DNA of 64,000 bases from Pseudactinotalea suaedae (lineage in GTDB: Bacteria; Actinomycetota; Actinomycetes; Actinomycetales; Beutenbergiaceae). The notes beneath the pieces are model-generated. The model did not search any database, was not told where the DNA came from, and saw only the letters and a program-made list of their open reading frames with translations. Shown here in pieces: positions 16,608 through 25,735 of this stretch. The stretch is from contig NZ_WNXY01000003.1 in the NCBI RefSeq assembly GCF_009733815.1, forward strand, positions 62,001-126,000, given 5' to 3'. The position numbers and the translations under genes are program-made. Every line of letters begins with the position of its first letter. Position 1 is the first letter of the stretch.

Positions 16608-17935
16608 GCCGGCGCGCCCGCCTCGACCGAGCTCGCCGCCGGGTCGACGCCGAGGTCGAGGTCGGCGATGCGGACCGCCTGACCCGAGACGAGCGAGGCG
16701 TTGCCGGCGATCCCGACGCACACGGCGCGGACGCCGTCGAGCACCCCAGCCGCCTGACGCAACGGGTCGGGGCGGGTGCCGGGCTGGAAGACGTCCTGCA
16801 GCAGGAACGCGTCGCCACCACCGTGACCGCCGATGCCCTCGGGGATCTCGACCTCGCGCGCGGCCTCCCAGTGGCGCTGCACCAGCAGCCGCGCACCCTT
16901 GGGCCGGGTGGCCTCGGCCTGCTCGACCTCGTTGGCGCTGGGGTCCACGACGGCGCCCTTGGCCTCGACGAAGGACCGCTCGACCACCTCGAGCTCGGCG
17001 CGGCCCTCGGAGCCGTTGACGAACACCCGGTAGCCCTCCCACGGCGAGTGCGCCGTGAGGTTATAGGTCATGAACGGGCCGCCGGCGTAGTCGATCACCA
17101 GGCCCAGGTCGTCCTCGATCGTGATCCCCGGGCCGAAGACGTCCTGGTCACGGATGTAGCCGTCGTGCTTCTCGGCGTCGTAGTAGAGCTCCTTGAGCTT
17201 CTCATCGGCCGAGATGTCCAGCGACCACGGGTCGTCCGGGCGGCCCTCGGAACCACGCGCCGGCCGCTCCCCCGCACCGGCGGCACCGGCGCCGTCGGGG
17301 CCGTAGAACTTCAGGCCACCGGTCGCGTACACGCGGGTCGGGACGTCCTGGAGCCACCAGTTCACGAGGTCGAAGTGGTGGCTGGACTTGTGGATCAGCA
17401 GGCCACCGGAGCGGTCCTTGAGCCGGTGCCAGCGGCGGAAGTAGTCCGCGCCGTGGGCCGTGTCGAGCACCCACTCGAAGTGCACCGAGAGCACGCGGCC
17501 GATCTCACCTTCGGCGATGATCCGGCGCAGCTCGCTGTTGCGCGGCGAGTAGCGGTAGTTGAAGGTCATCACGAGCTCGCGGCCGGTCTCGCGCATCGCG
17601 TCGGTGATGAGGCGGCAGCCCGCCTCGGAGATCGTCAACGGCTTCTCGACGACGACGTCGGCACCCGCCCGCATCGCGCGCGCCACCACCTCGGCGTGCG
17701 CGTGGTCGGGAGTGGTGACGACCAGCCGGTCGACACGCTCCTCGACGATCATCTTCTCGAGGTCGGCCGGCGTGTACCGGGGAAGCTCGGCCGAGATCAG
17801 GTTGTCGTACCACGAGGCCCGCACCGGGTTCGGTTCGCACCAGGCGACCAGCTCTCCGGCCTCGGCGTGGTCACCGGTCAGCGCTCCGACGTACATCCCT
17901 GCGCGCGAGCCGGTACCGGCGACGGCGTACCTCAT
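16604..17935 (-). CDS. Gfo/Idh/MocA family oxidoreductase
   Basis: A 443-aa NAD(P)-dependent sugar oxidoreductase. N-terminal Rossmann fold MRYAVAGTGSRAGMYVGAL, then VVTTPDHAHAEVV, VVEKPLTISEAGCRLI, and the catalytic-domain segment SGGLLIHKSSHHFDLVNWWL. It is about 80 residues longer than typical members, with an insertion near residues 215-260 (DGAGAAGAGERPARGSEGRP). It is translationally coupled to the rhamnose mutarotase, so its substrate may be rhamnose-derived, for example a rhamnoside or rhamnonic acid, but this is inference. Some members of this superfamily act as GH109-like glycosidases. Confidence 0.87.
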   Translation of the reverse strand: MRYAVAGTGSRAGMYVGALTGDHAEAGELVAWCEPNPVRASWYDNLISAELPRYTPADLEKMIVEERVDRLVVTTPDHAHAEVVARAMRAGADVVVEKPLTISEAGCRLITDAMRETGRELVMTFNYRYSPRNSELRRIIAEGEIGRVLSVHFEWVLDTAHGADYFRRWHRLKDRSGGLLIHKSSHHFDLVNWWLQDVPTRVYATGGLKFYGPDGAGAAGAGERPARGSEGRPDDPWSLDISADEKLKELYYDAEKHDGYIRDQDVFGPGITIEDDLGLVIDYAGGPFMTYNLTAHSPWEGYRVFVNGSEGRAELEVVERSFVEAKGAVVDPSANEVEQAEATRPKGARLLVQRHWEAAREVEIPEGIGGHGGGDAFLLQDVFQPGTRPDPLRQAAGVLDGVRAVCVGIAGNASLVSGQAVRIADLDLGVDPAASSVEAGAPA

Positions 17936-18061
17936 CCTGATCTGTCCTCTCGACTGCGAAAGCGTGCTGGCTCAGCGTGCCCCACCCGGCTCCGGAACCG
18001 CTACGCGTTGCCGGTAGTTGCGGATCCGTTACGGTGGCGGTGCCGAACATCGGGGGGCCGC

Positions 18062-18595
18062 ATGACCGCTGACGAGCGCACCGCCGCGCGTGTCCACGAG
18101 CTCGAGCGGCGCACCGACGCGCTCGAGTCGCTGCTGCTGCGCGGATGGTGCTTCGTGGTCGCCGCGCTCCTGGTCGCCGGGCTGCTGGTGCCGTACGGGC
18201 ACGAGGGTCTCGACGACGACCGCACCACCTGGTCGGTGCTCACCACCCCGTTCGTCGCCCTCAACGACGGGACCGACGGTCTCGAGGGCAGCGACCTCAC
18301 GCTGGGGATCCTGTACCTCGGTGGGTTCGTCGGCCTGATCCTCGTGGCCCTCGGGCTGCTCGGCGGGCTGGTGATCATCGGCGGCAGGGCCGCCTGCACC
18401 CGCGCCCCGCGGGTGCTCCGCGTCCTGGTCGTCCTCGCAGTCGTCGGGTCCGTCGTGGTGCTGCTCCTGACCGGCATGATCGCGAACCTCGACCGGGGCG
18501 AGGGCGGCCCAGGTGGGCTCGTGCTGCTGGCCGGCGCGCTCGCCTTCGTCCCGCTGCTGACCGCACGCGGCCGATCCCTCTGGGCCGACCGCTAG
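18062..18595 (+). CDS. Small integral membrane protein, unknown function
   Basis: A 177-aa protein with a short charged N-terminal helix (TADERTAARVHELERRTDALE) and four predicted membrane segments (WCFVVAALLVAGLLVP, GILYLGGFVGLILVALGLLG, VLRVLVVLAVVGSVVVLLL, GGLVLLAGALAFVPLL). GGGGGG precedes the ATG. It is an isolated forward gene between two reverse rhamnose transcripts. Its TAG stop and the rhaB TAG stop share CTAG, so the convergent genes overlap by 4 nt. No family recognised. Confidence 0.75.
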   Translation: MTADERTAARVHELERRTDALESLLLRGWCFVVAALLVAGLLVPYGHEGLDDDRTTWSVLTTPFVALNDGTDGLEGSDLTLGILYLGGFVGLILVALGLLGGLVIIGGRAACTRAPRVLRVLVVLAVVGSVVVLLLTGMIANLDRGEGGPGGLVLLAGALAFVPLLTARGRSLWADR

Positions 18596-20100
18596 CCGTG
18601 GACGCGTGCCTCGGCCTCGGCCCAGACACGCGGGTCGAGGTCGCTGGCCGGCCGATAGCTCACCAGCGTGACGCCCCGCGCGGCGACCTCCCGCAGCGCA
18701 CCCAGGCCACCGCCGTCCGGGAGCGCACCGAGCGCGCGAGCCTGCACGAGCGCGTTCCCGAGCGCCGTCGACTCCTCCGGACCGGCGACCACCTCGAGCC
18801 CGGTCGCGTCCGCGGTCAGCTGCATCAGCAACGCGTTCCGCGACCCGCCGCCGACGACGTGGACGACGCCGACCTGCTGCTCGGAGAGCTCGGTGGCGTC
18901 CCGCACCGCGCGCCGATAGGCCACCGCGAGCGAGTCCAGGATGCAGCGCGTCACCTCGGCGGGCGTGGTCGGCACCGGCTGTCCACAGGCACGCGCATGG
19001 GCGGCGATCCGTGCGGGCATGTCACCGGGAGGCAGGAAGTCGGCGTGGTCGACATCGATCACGGTGCGCCGCTCGGGCACGTCGGCAGCATCCGCGAGCA
19101 GCTGCTGCAGCTCGACCGCCTCGCCCCGCTCCGCCCAGGTGCGCTGCGACTCCTGCAGCACCCACAGCCCCATGACGTTGCGCAGGTAGCGCACCGTGCC
19201 GTCGACGCCGAGCTCGTTGGTGAAGTTCTTCGCACGGCTCGCCTCGGTCCGGATCGGCTCGTCGAGCTCGACACCCACGAGCGACCACGTCCCGCACGAG
19301 ATGTAGGCGAAGTCGGCCCGCTGCGCGGGCACGCCGACGACGGCGGAGGCCGTGTCGTGCGATCCCACCGCCACGACCGGGACCTCGCCCAGGCCGGTGC
19401 GCTCGGCCACCGCAGGCGTGAGGGTGCCGATCACGGTGCCGGGACGCACGACGTCGGGCAGCAGCTCGCGCGGGATGCCGAGGCGGTGCAGCAGCTGCGG
19501 CGACCAGTCACCGGCGGCGACGTCGAGCAGCGCCGTCGTGGAGGCGTTGGTCTGCTCGGCGACCCGCGCGCCGGTCAGCAGGTAGGCGAGGAGATCGGGC
19601 ACGAGCAGCACCGTGCGCGCCCGGTCCCACAGCTGCCCCTGCTGCTCGGCGTCGAGCTGGTAGACCGTGTTGAACGGCAGGTGCTGCATGCCGCCGATCG
19701 CGTACAGCTCCTCCGGGGAGACCCGTTCGTGCACGCGCGGCACAGCGGCCTCGGTCCGGCCGTCCCGATAGGCGACCGGCTCGGCCAGGAGCGCTCCGTG
19801 CTCGTCGAGGAGGCCGTAGTCCACGGCCCAGGTGTCGATCCCGATCGAGGCCACCGGCCCCTGCTCCCCAGCCGCCGTCAACCCGTCGAGGATCGCCTCG
19901 AGGAGGCCGGTCAGGTCCCAGCGCAGCGTCCCCTCGGCATCCGGGGACGCGCCGTTGGGGAACCGGGCGACCTCGGTGAGCGAGAGCGCCGGACCCGCCG
20001 GCTCGGCGTCCACGACAGCGCGGATCACCCGACCGCTCGAGGCCCCCAGGTCGACGGCGACGAACGCACCGGGCCCGGTGTCGGCAGCACCTCCGGACAT
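18592..20100 (-). CDS. rhaB: Rhamnulokinase (FGGY family)
   Basis: A 502-aa carbohydrate kinase that phosphorylates L-rhamnulose at O-1. The N-terminal ATPase motif is FVAVDLGASSGRVIRA; further marks are GIDTWAVDYGLLDEHG, the rhamnulokinase-like LPFNTVYQLDAEQQ, VGSHDTASAVVGVPA and the C-terminal VVGGGSRNALLMQLTADATG. The ATG at 20100 lies 4 nt after the rhaD stop. It is the last gene of the rhaI-rhaD-rhaB operon. The rhamnulose identity is supported by the isomerase and aldolase beside it. Confidence 0.94.
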   Translation of the reverse strand: MSGGAADTGPGAFVAVDLGASSGRVIRAVVDAEPAGPALSLTEVARFPNGASPDAEGTLRWDLTGLLEAILDGLTAAGEQGPVASIGIDTWAVDYGLLDEHGALLAEPVAYRDGRTEAAVPRVHERVSPEELYAIGGMQHLPFNTVYQLDAEQQGQLWDRARTVLLVPDLLAYLLTGARVAEQTNASTTALLDVAAGDWSPQLLHRLGIPRELLPDVVRPGTVIGTLTPAVAERTGLGEVPVVAVGSHDTASAVVGVPAQRADFAYISCGTWSLVGVELDEPIRTEASRAKNFTNELGVDGTVRYLRNVMGLWVLQESQRTWAERGEAVELQQLLADAADVPERRTVIDVDHADFLPPGDMPARIAAHARACGQPVPTTPAEVTRCILDSLAVAYRRAVRDATELSEQQVGVVHVVGGGSRNALLMQLTADATGLEVVAGPEESTALGNALVQARALGALPDGGGLGALREVAARGVTLVSYRPASDLDPRVWAEAEARVHG

Positions 20101-20104
20101 CGGA

Positions 20105-22141
20105 TCAGCGCAGGAACGCGGCCGCGACACCGGAGTCGACCGGGATGTGCAGACCGGTGGTCTGCTCCAGGTCGCCACCCGCGATCGCGAACGCCGCCGC
20201 GGCCACGTGCTCGGGGAGCACCTCCTTCTTGAGGAGGGTGCGCCGGGCGTAGTAGGCGCCGAGCTCGGACTCCGGCACGCCGTAGACCGCCGCCCGCTTG
20301 GCGCCCCAGCCGCCGGAGAAGATCCCGGAGCCGCGCACCACGCCGTCGGGGTTGATGCCGTTGACGCGGATGCCGTGCTCGCCCAGCTCGGCCGCGAGCA
20401 GCCGCACCTGGTGCGCCTGGTCGGCCTTGGTGGCGGAGTAGGCGATGTTGTTCGGGCCGGCGAAGATCGAGTTCTTCGAGCTGATGTAGATGATGTCGCC
20501 ACCGAGCTTGGCGGCGATCATCGCGCGTGCCGCCTCGCGCGAGACGAGGAAGCTGCCGCGCGCCATCACGTTGTGCTGCAGGTCCCAGTCGGCGACCTCG
20601 GTCTCGAGCAGCGGCTTGCTCACCGACAGCCCGGCGTTGTTGACCACGAGGTCCACACCGCCGAACGCGAGGTTCGCGGCGGCGAGCATCGCCTTCACGT
20701 CGGCCTCGCTGGTGACGTCGGCGCGCACCGCGATCGCCTTGTCGGGGCCGCCCAGCTCGGCTGCCACGGCGGCCGCGCTCTCCTCGTTGAGGTCGGCGAC
20801 CACGACGCACGCGCCCTCGGCCGCGAACCGCTCGGCGATCGCCTTGCCGATCCCGGAACCGGCGCCGGTCACGAGCGCGATCCGGGAGGCGAGCGGCTTC
20901 GGCTTCGGCATCCGCTGCAGCTTCGCCTCCTCCAGCGCCCAGTACTCGATGCGGAACTTCTCGCTGTCCGAGATCGGGGCGTAGGTCGAGAGCCCCTCGG
21001 CGCCGCGCATCACGTTGATGGCGTTGATGTAGAACTCGCCGGCCACCCGGGCGGTCTGCTTGTCCTTGCCGTAGGAGAACATGCCGATGCCGGGGACGAG
21101 GACGATCAGCGGATCGGCTCCCCTCATGGCGGGGCTGTCCTTGGTGGCGTGTCGCTCGTAGTAGGCGGCGTAGTCGGCGCGGTAGGCCTGGTGCAGCTCC
21201 TCGACGCGGGCGACGACCTTCTCCCACGGTGCGTCCGGAGCGAGGTCCAGCACCATCGGCTTCACCTTGGTGCGCAGGAAGTGGTCGGGGCAGCTGGTGC
21301 CGAGCTCGGCCAGTCGCGCGAGGTTGCGGGAGGCGAGGAAGTCGAGGACGACCTTGTCGTCGGTGAAGCTGCCGACCATCGCCTTGTCGTGCGAGGCCAC
21401 GCCGCGCAGCAGCGGCGCCAGCTCGGCGGCGCGCGCGAGCCGCTTGGCCCTGGTCAGCGGCTCGTACTTCTTCACGCGCGCGCCGAACGGGTTCTTCTTG
21501 CTGTTCGCCTTGATGTACTTCTCGGCGGTGCGGATCATCCAGAGCGAGTTCTTCTGCGCCTGCGCCGAGGTGTCACCCCACGCCGTGATGCCGTGTCCCC
21601 CGAGGATGCAGCCCACCGCCTGCGGGTTGGCCTCCTTGATGGCGGCGATGTCGAGCCCGAGCTGGAAGCCGGGCCGGCGCCACGGCACCCAGACGACCTT
21701 GTCCCCGAAGATCCGCGAGGTGAGCTCCTCGCCGTCGGCGGCGGTCGCGATCGCGATGCCCGAGTCGGGGTGCAGGTGGTCCACGTGCGCGGCGTCGACG
21801 AGCCCGTGCATCGCGGTGTCGATCGAGGGTGCGGCCCCGCCCTTGCCGTGCAGGCAGTAGTCGAACGCGGCGACCATCTCGTCCTCGCGCTCGACGCCGG
21901 GGTAGACGTCCACCAGCGCGCGCATCCGGTCGAGCCGGAGCACGGCCAGCCCCGACTCGGTCAGGGTGCCGAGGTCGCCGCCCGACCCCTTCACCCACAG
22001 CAGCTCCACGGGCTGGCCGGTCACCGGGTCGGTGTCGGTGCCCTTGGCGGAGGTGTTGCCCCCCGCGTAGTTGGTGTTGCGCGGATCGGCCCCGAGCGCG
22101 TTCGAGCGGGCGATCAGGTCGGCTGCTGCCTGGTTCGTCAT
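20105..22141 (-). CDS. rhaD: Bifunctional rhamnulose-1-phosphate aldolase / lactaldehyde dehydrogenase
   Basis: A 678-aa fusion. Residues ~1-400 are a class II aldolase domain with zinc-ligand histidines in HVDHLHPDSG and GGHGITAWG; it splits L-rhamnulose-1-phosphate into dihydroxyacetone phosphate and L-lactaldehyde. Residues ~425-678 are a short-chain dehydrogenase with TGAGSGIGKAIAERF, NNAGLSVS and the catalytic YSATKAD, expected to oxidise lactaldehyde to lactate. This fused form is known from several actinobacteria and proteobacteria. The AGGAAG ribosome site precedes ATG 22141. Neighbours rhaI upstream and rhaB downstream complete the pathway. Confidence 0.94.
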   Translation of the reverse strand: MTNQAAADLIARSNALGADPRNTNYAGGNTSAKGTDTDPVTGQPVELLWVKGSGGDLGTLTESGLAVLRLDRMRALVDVYPGVEREDEMVAAFDYCLHGKGGAAPSIDTAMHGLVDAAHVDHLHPDSGIAIATAADGEELTSRIFGDKVVWVPWRRPGFQLGLDIAAIKEANPQAVGCILGGHGITAWGDTSAQAQKNSLWMIRTAEKYIKANSKKNPFGARVKKYEPLTRAKRLARAAELAPLLRGVASHDKAMVGSFTDDKVVLDFLASRNLARLAELGTSCPDHFLRTKVKPMVLDLAPDAPWEKVVARVEELHQAYRADYAAYYERHATKDSPAMRGADPLIVLVPGIGMFSYGKDKQTARVAGEFYINAINVMRGAEGLSTYAPISDSEKFRIEYWALEEAKLQRMPKPKPLASRIALVTGAGSGIGKAIAERFAAEGACVVVADLNEESAAAVAAELGGPDKAIAVRADVTSEADVKAMLAAANLAFGGVDLVVNNAGLSVSKPLLETEVADWDLQHNVMARGSFLVSREAARAMIAAKLGGDIIYISSKNSIFAGPNNIAYSATKADQAHQVRLLAAELGEHGIRVNGINPDGVVRGSGIFSGGWGAKRAAVYGVPESELGAYYARRTLLKKEVLPEHVAAAAFAIAGGDLEQTTGLHIPVDSGVAAAFLR

Positions 22142-22207
22142 CTGTCTTCCTGTGGCTGATCTGGGTAGGGAGGTCTGGCCTGGGCTGCCCGACGGCGAGG
22201 GGTCGCC

Positions 22208-23380
22208 TCAGGCTCCCCAGCTCGCCTGGGTGCCGCCGACGCGCTCCTCGCTGACCTTCTCGACGTAGCCGGAGGCGCGGAACGCGGCGATCGGGTCGCC
22301 GTCGAGCCCCTTGGCCTCGCGGACCTCGGCGAGCAGCGGGCGGACGTCGGTGTTGTAGGCGTCCATGAGCACAGCGTTGGCGCCGAGCACGTCACCCGAG
22401 CGCTGCGCCTCGGCGAGCGCGTCGCGGTCGACGAGCAGCGCCTTCGCGGTGGCCTCCTGCACGTTCATGACCGAACGGATCTGCCCCTGGATCTTCGCCT
22501 CGATGTTGTGGCACTGGTCGAGCATGAAGTTGACGCCCGAGTCGGGACGCAAGGCGTCCGAGATGACGATCTCGTTCATGATCCGGAACAGCTGGAACGG
22601 GTCGGCGGCGCCGACCATCAGGTCGTCGTCGGCGTAGAAGCGCGAGTTGAAGTCGAAGGCACCGAGGCGGCCGACGCGCAGCAGCTGCGCGACGATGAAC
22701 TCGATGTTGGTGCCGGGTGCGTGGTGACCGGTGTCGAGCACCACGGTCGCCTGGTCGCCGAGCGCCATGCAGTGCACCAGCGAGGTGCCCCAGTCCGGGA
22801 TGTCCGTGGTGTAGAAGTACGGCTCGAAGAACTTGTACTCCAGCAGCAACCGCATGTGCGGCTCGAGCGCCGCATAGATCTCCGCCAGGCTCTCGGCGAG
22901 GCGGTCCTGCCGCGAACGGATGTCGTCCTGGCCCGGGTAGTTGGTGCCGTCCGGCAGCCAGATCTTCAGGTCCGTGGAGCCGGTCGCGCGCATCACGTCG
23001 ATGCAGTCGAGATGGTGCCGCACCGCCTTGGCGCGGATCGTGGGGTCGGCGTGCGTGAGCGAGCCGAGCTTGAAGTCCTCGTCCTGGAAGACGTTCGAGT
23101 TGATGGCGCCGATCTGGACACCGTGCGCACGCGCGTGCCGGGCGAGGTCGTCGAAGTCGTCGACGAGGTCCCACGGGATGTGCAGCGAGACGCGCGGCGC
23201 GGTGCCCGTATAGGTGTTGACCTGCGCGACGTCGGCGATCTTCTCGTACGGGTCGCGCGGGACGCCGGGGGTGCTGAACACCTTGAACCGGGTACCGGAG
23301 TTCCCGAACGCCCAGGAGGGCAGCTCGATCGTCTGGGCTGCGAGGGCGGACCGGACGTCGGCGTCCGACAGCGTGCTCAT
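22208..23380 (-). CDS. rhaI: L-rhamnose isomerase
   Basis: A 390-aa TIM-barrel isomerase of the rhizobial/Pseudomonas stutzeri type, converting L-rhamnose to L-rhamnulose. Characteristic segments: NTYTGTAPRVSLHIPWD, GAINSNVFQDEDFKLGSLTH, LLLEYKFFEPYFYTTDIPDW, VVLDTGHHAPGTNIEFIVAQL, AFDFNSRFYADDDLMVGAADP and LDQCHNIEAKIQGQIRSV; the Glu, Asp and His residues in these blocks bind the metals. First gene of the rhamnose operon. It has a TTGACA promoter and a near-perfect LacI-type operator upstream, and it is divergent from the first LacI gene. Confidence 0.95.
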   Translation of the reverse strand: MSTLSDADVRSALAAQTIELPSWAFGNSGTRFKVFSTPGVPRDPYEKIADVAQVNTYTGTAPRVSLHIPWDLVDDFDDLARHARAHGVQIGAINSNVFQDEDFKLGSLTHADPTIRAKAVRHHLDCIDVMRATGSTDLKIWLPDGTNYPGQDDIRSRQDRLAESLAEIYAALEPHMRLLLEYKFFEPYFYTTDIPDWGTSLVHCMALGDQATVVLDTGHHAPGTNIEFIVAQLLRVGRLGAFDFNSRFYADDDLMVGAADPFQLFRIMNEIVISDALRPDSGVNFMLDQCHNIEAKIQGQIRSVMNVQEATAKALLVDRDALAEAQRSGDVLGANAVLMDAYNTDVRPLLAEVREAKGLDGDPIAAFRASGYVEKVSEERVGGTQASWGA

Positions 23381-23415
23381 GAGATGGCTCCTTGGTCAGC
23401 GATTCAGCGTCGATG

Positions 23416-23429
23416 TTGAAACGTTTCAG
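23416..23429. promoter_or_regulatory. LacI-type operator upstream of rhaI
   Basis: TTGAAACGTTTCAG contains the perfect 12-bp palindrome TGAAACGTTTCA. It lies just downstream of the rhaI -10 box on the minus strand, where bound repressor would block transcription. The adjacent LacI genes are the obvious candidates to bind it. Confidence 0.8.
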
Positions 23430-23440
23430 GTGAAGACGAC

Positions 23441-23468
23441 TCTATAAATCCAGCCTGGCACCTGTCAA
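23441..23468 (-). promoter_or_regulatory. Promoter of the rhaI-rhaD-rhaB operon
   Basis: A consensus -35 TTGACA (plus-strand TGTCAA 23463-23468) lies 16 nt from -10 TATAGA (plus-strand TCTATA 23441-23446); TAGAGT with 18-nt spacing is an alternative. The operator follows 11 nt later. Confidence 0.75.
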
Positions 23469-23555
23469 GACGCGGCGCGGCCGATCGGAGCCGGCCCGCG
23501 CGGCTCGGCGCGGAGTCGGCCCTACGATGACGCCACACCAGCGACTGGAGAGATC

Positions 23556-24608
23556 ATGCTCAGGGGCGCCCAGCCCGACGGCGACGACCTCGGGATCCCC
23601 CGGGGCAAGAAGCCCGCCATCAAGGACGTGGCTCGCCTCGCCGGGGTCGCCGTCGGCACCGTCTCGAACGTGCTCAACGACCGCCCGACCGTGACGCCGG
23701 ACACCCGGGAACGCGTGCTCGCGGTCATCGAGAGGATCGGGTACGTCCCGAACGCCACCGCCCGGCGGCTGCGCAACGGCGAGGTCACGACGATCGGCGC
23801 GGTGGTCCTCGATCTCGCCAACCCCTTCTTCACCGAGATGGCCCGCGGCGTCGAGGACCGGCTCTCGCAGGACGGCTACACGCTGATGCTGTCGAGCTCC
23901 GACGAGGACGCCGGACGCGAGCGCCGCTACCTCGACCTGCTCCTGCAGCAGGGCGTCCGCGGGCTGCTCGTGACGCCGTCGGGCAACGACCTGTCCTACC
24001 TCGCCGAGATCCGCGAGCGCGGCACCGACGTCGTGCTGCTCGACTCCTTCTCGCGCGAGTTCGACTCGGTCTGGGTCGACGACGTGGCGGGCGGCGCGCT
24101 GGCCGCCGCTCACCTGCTCGACGGCGGCCGGACGCGACTCGCGCTCCTCAACGGACCGCACACCGTGCGTCAGTGCGAGGCGCGCTATCACGGCGTCGAG
24201 CGGGCGATCCTGACCCGGGAGCTCGACCTGGCCGGCGTGCTGACCGAGGTGGAGCTGCAGGCGCCGATGACGGCCGAGCTCGCCGGGATCGCCACCCACG
24301 CCCTCCTCGACGCCCCCGGCGGGCCGCCCGACGGCATCCTCTGCGTCAACGACATCGTCGCGCTCGGTGTGCTGCAGGCCCTGCACGCCCGCGGTGTCTC
24401 GGTGCCCGACGACGTCGCGGTGGTCGGCTACGACGACATCATGTTCTCGGCGATGCTCAGCACCCCGCTGACATCGGTCCGGCAACCGACGCGACAGCTC
24501 GGCTGGACCGCCGCCGACGTCCTGCTGCGCGGCGAGCCGGGCCGGTGCGCCCAGCACGTCGAGTTCACACCCGAGCTGATCGTGCGGGCCTCGAGCCAGC
24601 CGCGGTGA
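23556..24608 (+). CDS. LacI-family transcriptional regulator (first of a tandem pair)
   Basis: A 350-aa repressor. The helix-turn-helix is IKDVARLAGVAVGTVSNVLN (residues about 23-42) and the hinge region PNATARRLRNGEVTTIG. The periplasmic-binding-like effector domain has VVLDLANPFFTEMARGVEDRL, LLNGPHTVRQCEARYHG, DGILCVNDIVALGVLQAL and VVGYDDIMFSAMLSTPLTSV. GGAGAG precedes ATG 23556. Divergent from the rhaI operon, it is a good candidate to repress it, with rhamnose or rhamnulose as inducer; this is inference from position and the operator. Confidence 0.93.
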   Translation: MLRGAQPDGDDLGIPRGKKPAIKDVARLAGVAVGTVSNVLNDRPTVTPDTRERVLAVIERIGYVPNATARRLRNGEVTTIGAVVLDLANPFFTEMARGVEDRLSQDGYTLMLSSSDEDAGRERRYLDLLLQQGVRGLLVTPSGNDLSYLAEIRERGTDVVLLDSFSREFDSVWVDDVAGGALAAAHLLDGGRTRLALLNGPHTVRQCEARYHGVERAILTRELDLAGVLTEVELQAPMTAELAGIATHALLDAPGGPPDGILCVNDIVALGVLQALHARGVSVPDDVAVVGYDDIMFSAMLSTPLTSVRQPTRQLGWTAADVLLRGEPGRCAQHVEFTPELIVRASSQPR

Positions 24609-24628
24609 ACCGGTGGCGGGCGAACGCG

Positions 24629-24642
24629 TTGAAACGATACAC
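24629..24642. promoter_or_regulatory. Degenerate LacI-type operator between the two LacI genes
   Basis: TTGAAACGATACAC matches the rhaI operator in the left half (TTGAAACG) and partly in the right. It lies 47 nt upstream of the second LacI start, fitting autoregulation or cross-regulation. Confidence 0.5.
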
Positions 24643-24688
24643 TGATCGCTTCCGGGCGCCGAGGCCCGCTGATGATGGGGGCCGCGCG

Positions 24689-25726
24689 ATGTCGACCGAG
24701 ACACCCGAGGCTGCACTGAGCGCTCGCGTGCGCCGCCCGAGCGTCACCGACGTCGCCCGGCTGGCGGGGGTGTCGGTCGGCACCGTCTCGAACGTGCTGA
24801 ACCGGCCGGACCGGGTGGCCACCGCGACGCGGGACCGCGTGCTGGCCGCTATCGAGGACCTCGGGTTCGTGCGCAACGCCTCGGCCCGGCAGCTGCGCAG
24901 CGGCGAGATCACCACGATCGGAGCGGTCGTCCTCGACATCGCCAACCCGTTCTTCACCGAGATCGCCCGCGGCATCGAGGACCGCCTCGCCGAGGACGAC
25001 CTCACCCTGATGCTCGCGAGCTCCGACGAGGACCCCGAGCGCGAGGCGCGCTACCTGCGGCTGTTCGCCGAGCACGGCGTCCGCGGCGTGCTGGCGACGC
25101 CCTCCCACGGCAGCATCGACGCCCTGCTCGCGCTGCGCGAGAAGGGGATCCCGGTCGTGCTGCTCGACCACACCTCGCCGGTCCCGGAGCTGGGCTCGGT
25201 CGCGGTCGACGACGTCAGCGGTGGTGGGCTCGCCATCTCGCACCTGCTCGATCTCGGCCACCAGCGGATCGGGTTCGTCAACGGCCCGCTCACGCTGCGG
25301 CAGTGCGTCGACCGCCGCGACGGCGCGGTGCAGGCCTTGATCGAGCGCGGTCTCGACCCGGCCGAGTCCCTGGTCGAGGTCAGCGTCGACAACCTCAACG
25401 CCGATGCCGGCGATGCGGCGACCCGGCGCCTGCTGGCCCGCGAGGACCGCCCCACGGCGATCTTCTGCGTCAACGACCTGACCGCGCTCGGCAGCCTGCG
25501 TGCGCTGCGCGAGGGCGGCGTCGCGGTGCCTGACGACATCGCCGTGGTGGGCTACGACGACGTCTCGTTCGCGTCGATGCTGTCGACGCCGCTGACCTCT
25601 GTGCGTCAGCCCACGCACACGCTCGGCTGGACCGCCGCCGACATCCTGCTGCGCACCGGGCTCGACGACGTCGAGCAGGTCACCTTCACACCCGAGCTGA
25701 TCGTGCGGGGTTCGAGCGCGACCTGA
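24689..25726 (+). CDS. LacI-family transcriptional regulator (second of a tandem pair)
   Basis: A 345-aa repressor closely similar to the preceding one: HTH VTDVARLAGVSVGTVSNVLN, hinge RNASARQLRSGEITTIGAVV, effector domain VLDIANPFFTEIARGIEDRL, FVNGPLTLRQCVDRRDG and VVGYDDVSFASMLSTPLTSV. The matching C-terminal segments (QVTFTPELIVRGSS against HVEFTPELIVRASS) indicate a tandem duplication. I start it at ATG 24689; the frame is open upstream through the first gene without coding meaning. It may control a different member of the TTGAAACGTTTCAA operator set, such as GH78 or importers 2 and 3. Confidence 0.93.
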   Translation: MSTETPEAALSARVRRPSVTDVARLAGVSVGTVSNVLNRPDRVATATRDRVLAAIEDLGFVRNASARQLRSGEITTIGAVVLDIANPFFTEIARGIEDRLAEDDLTLMLASSDEDPEREARYLRLFAEHGVRGVLATPSHGSIDALLALREKGIPVVLLDHTSPVPELGSVAVDDVSGGGLAISHLLDLGHQRIGFVNGPLTLRQCVDRRDGAVQALIERGLDPAESLVEVSVDNLNADAGDAATRRLLAREDRPTAIFCVNDLTALGSLRALREGGVAVPDDIAVVGYDDVSFASMLSTPLTSVRQPTHTLGWTAADILLRTGLDDVEQVTFTPELIVRGSSAT

Positions 25727-25735
25727 CCCAGCGGG

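Noticed and set aside
23416-23429. Catabolite-responsive (cre) element bound by CcpA
   Set aside because: The sequence resembles cre, but CcpA control is a Firmicutes feature; tandem LacI genes next door explain it better.
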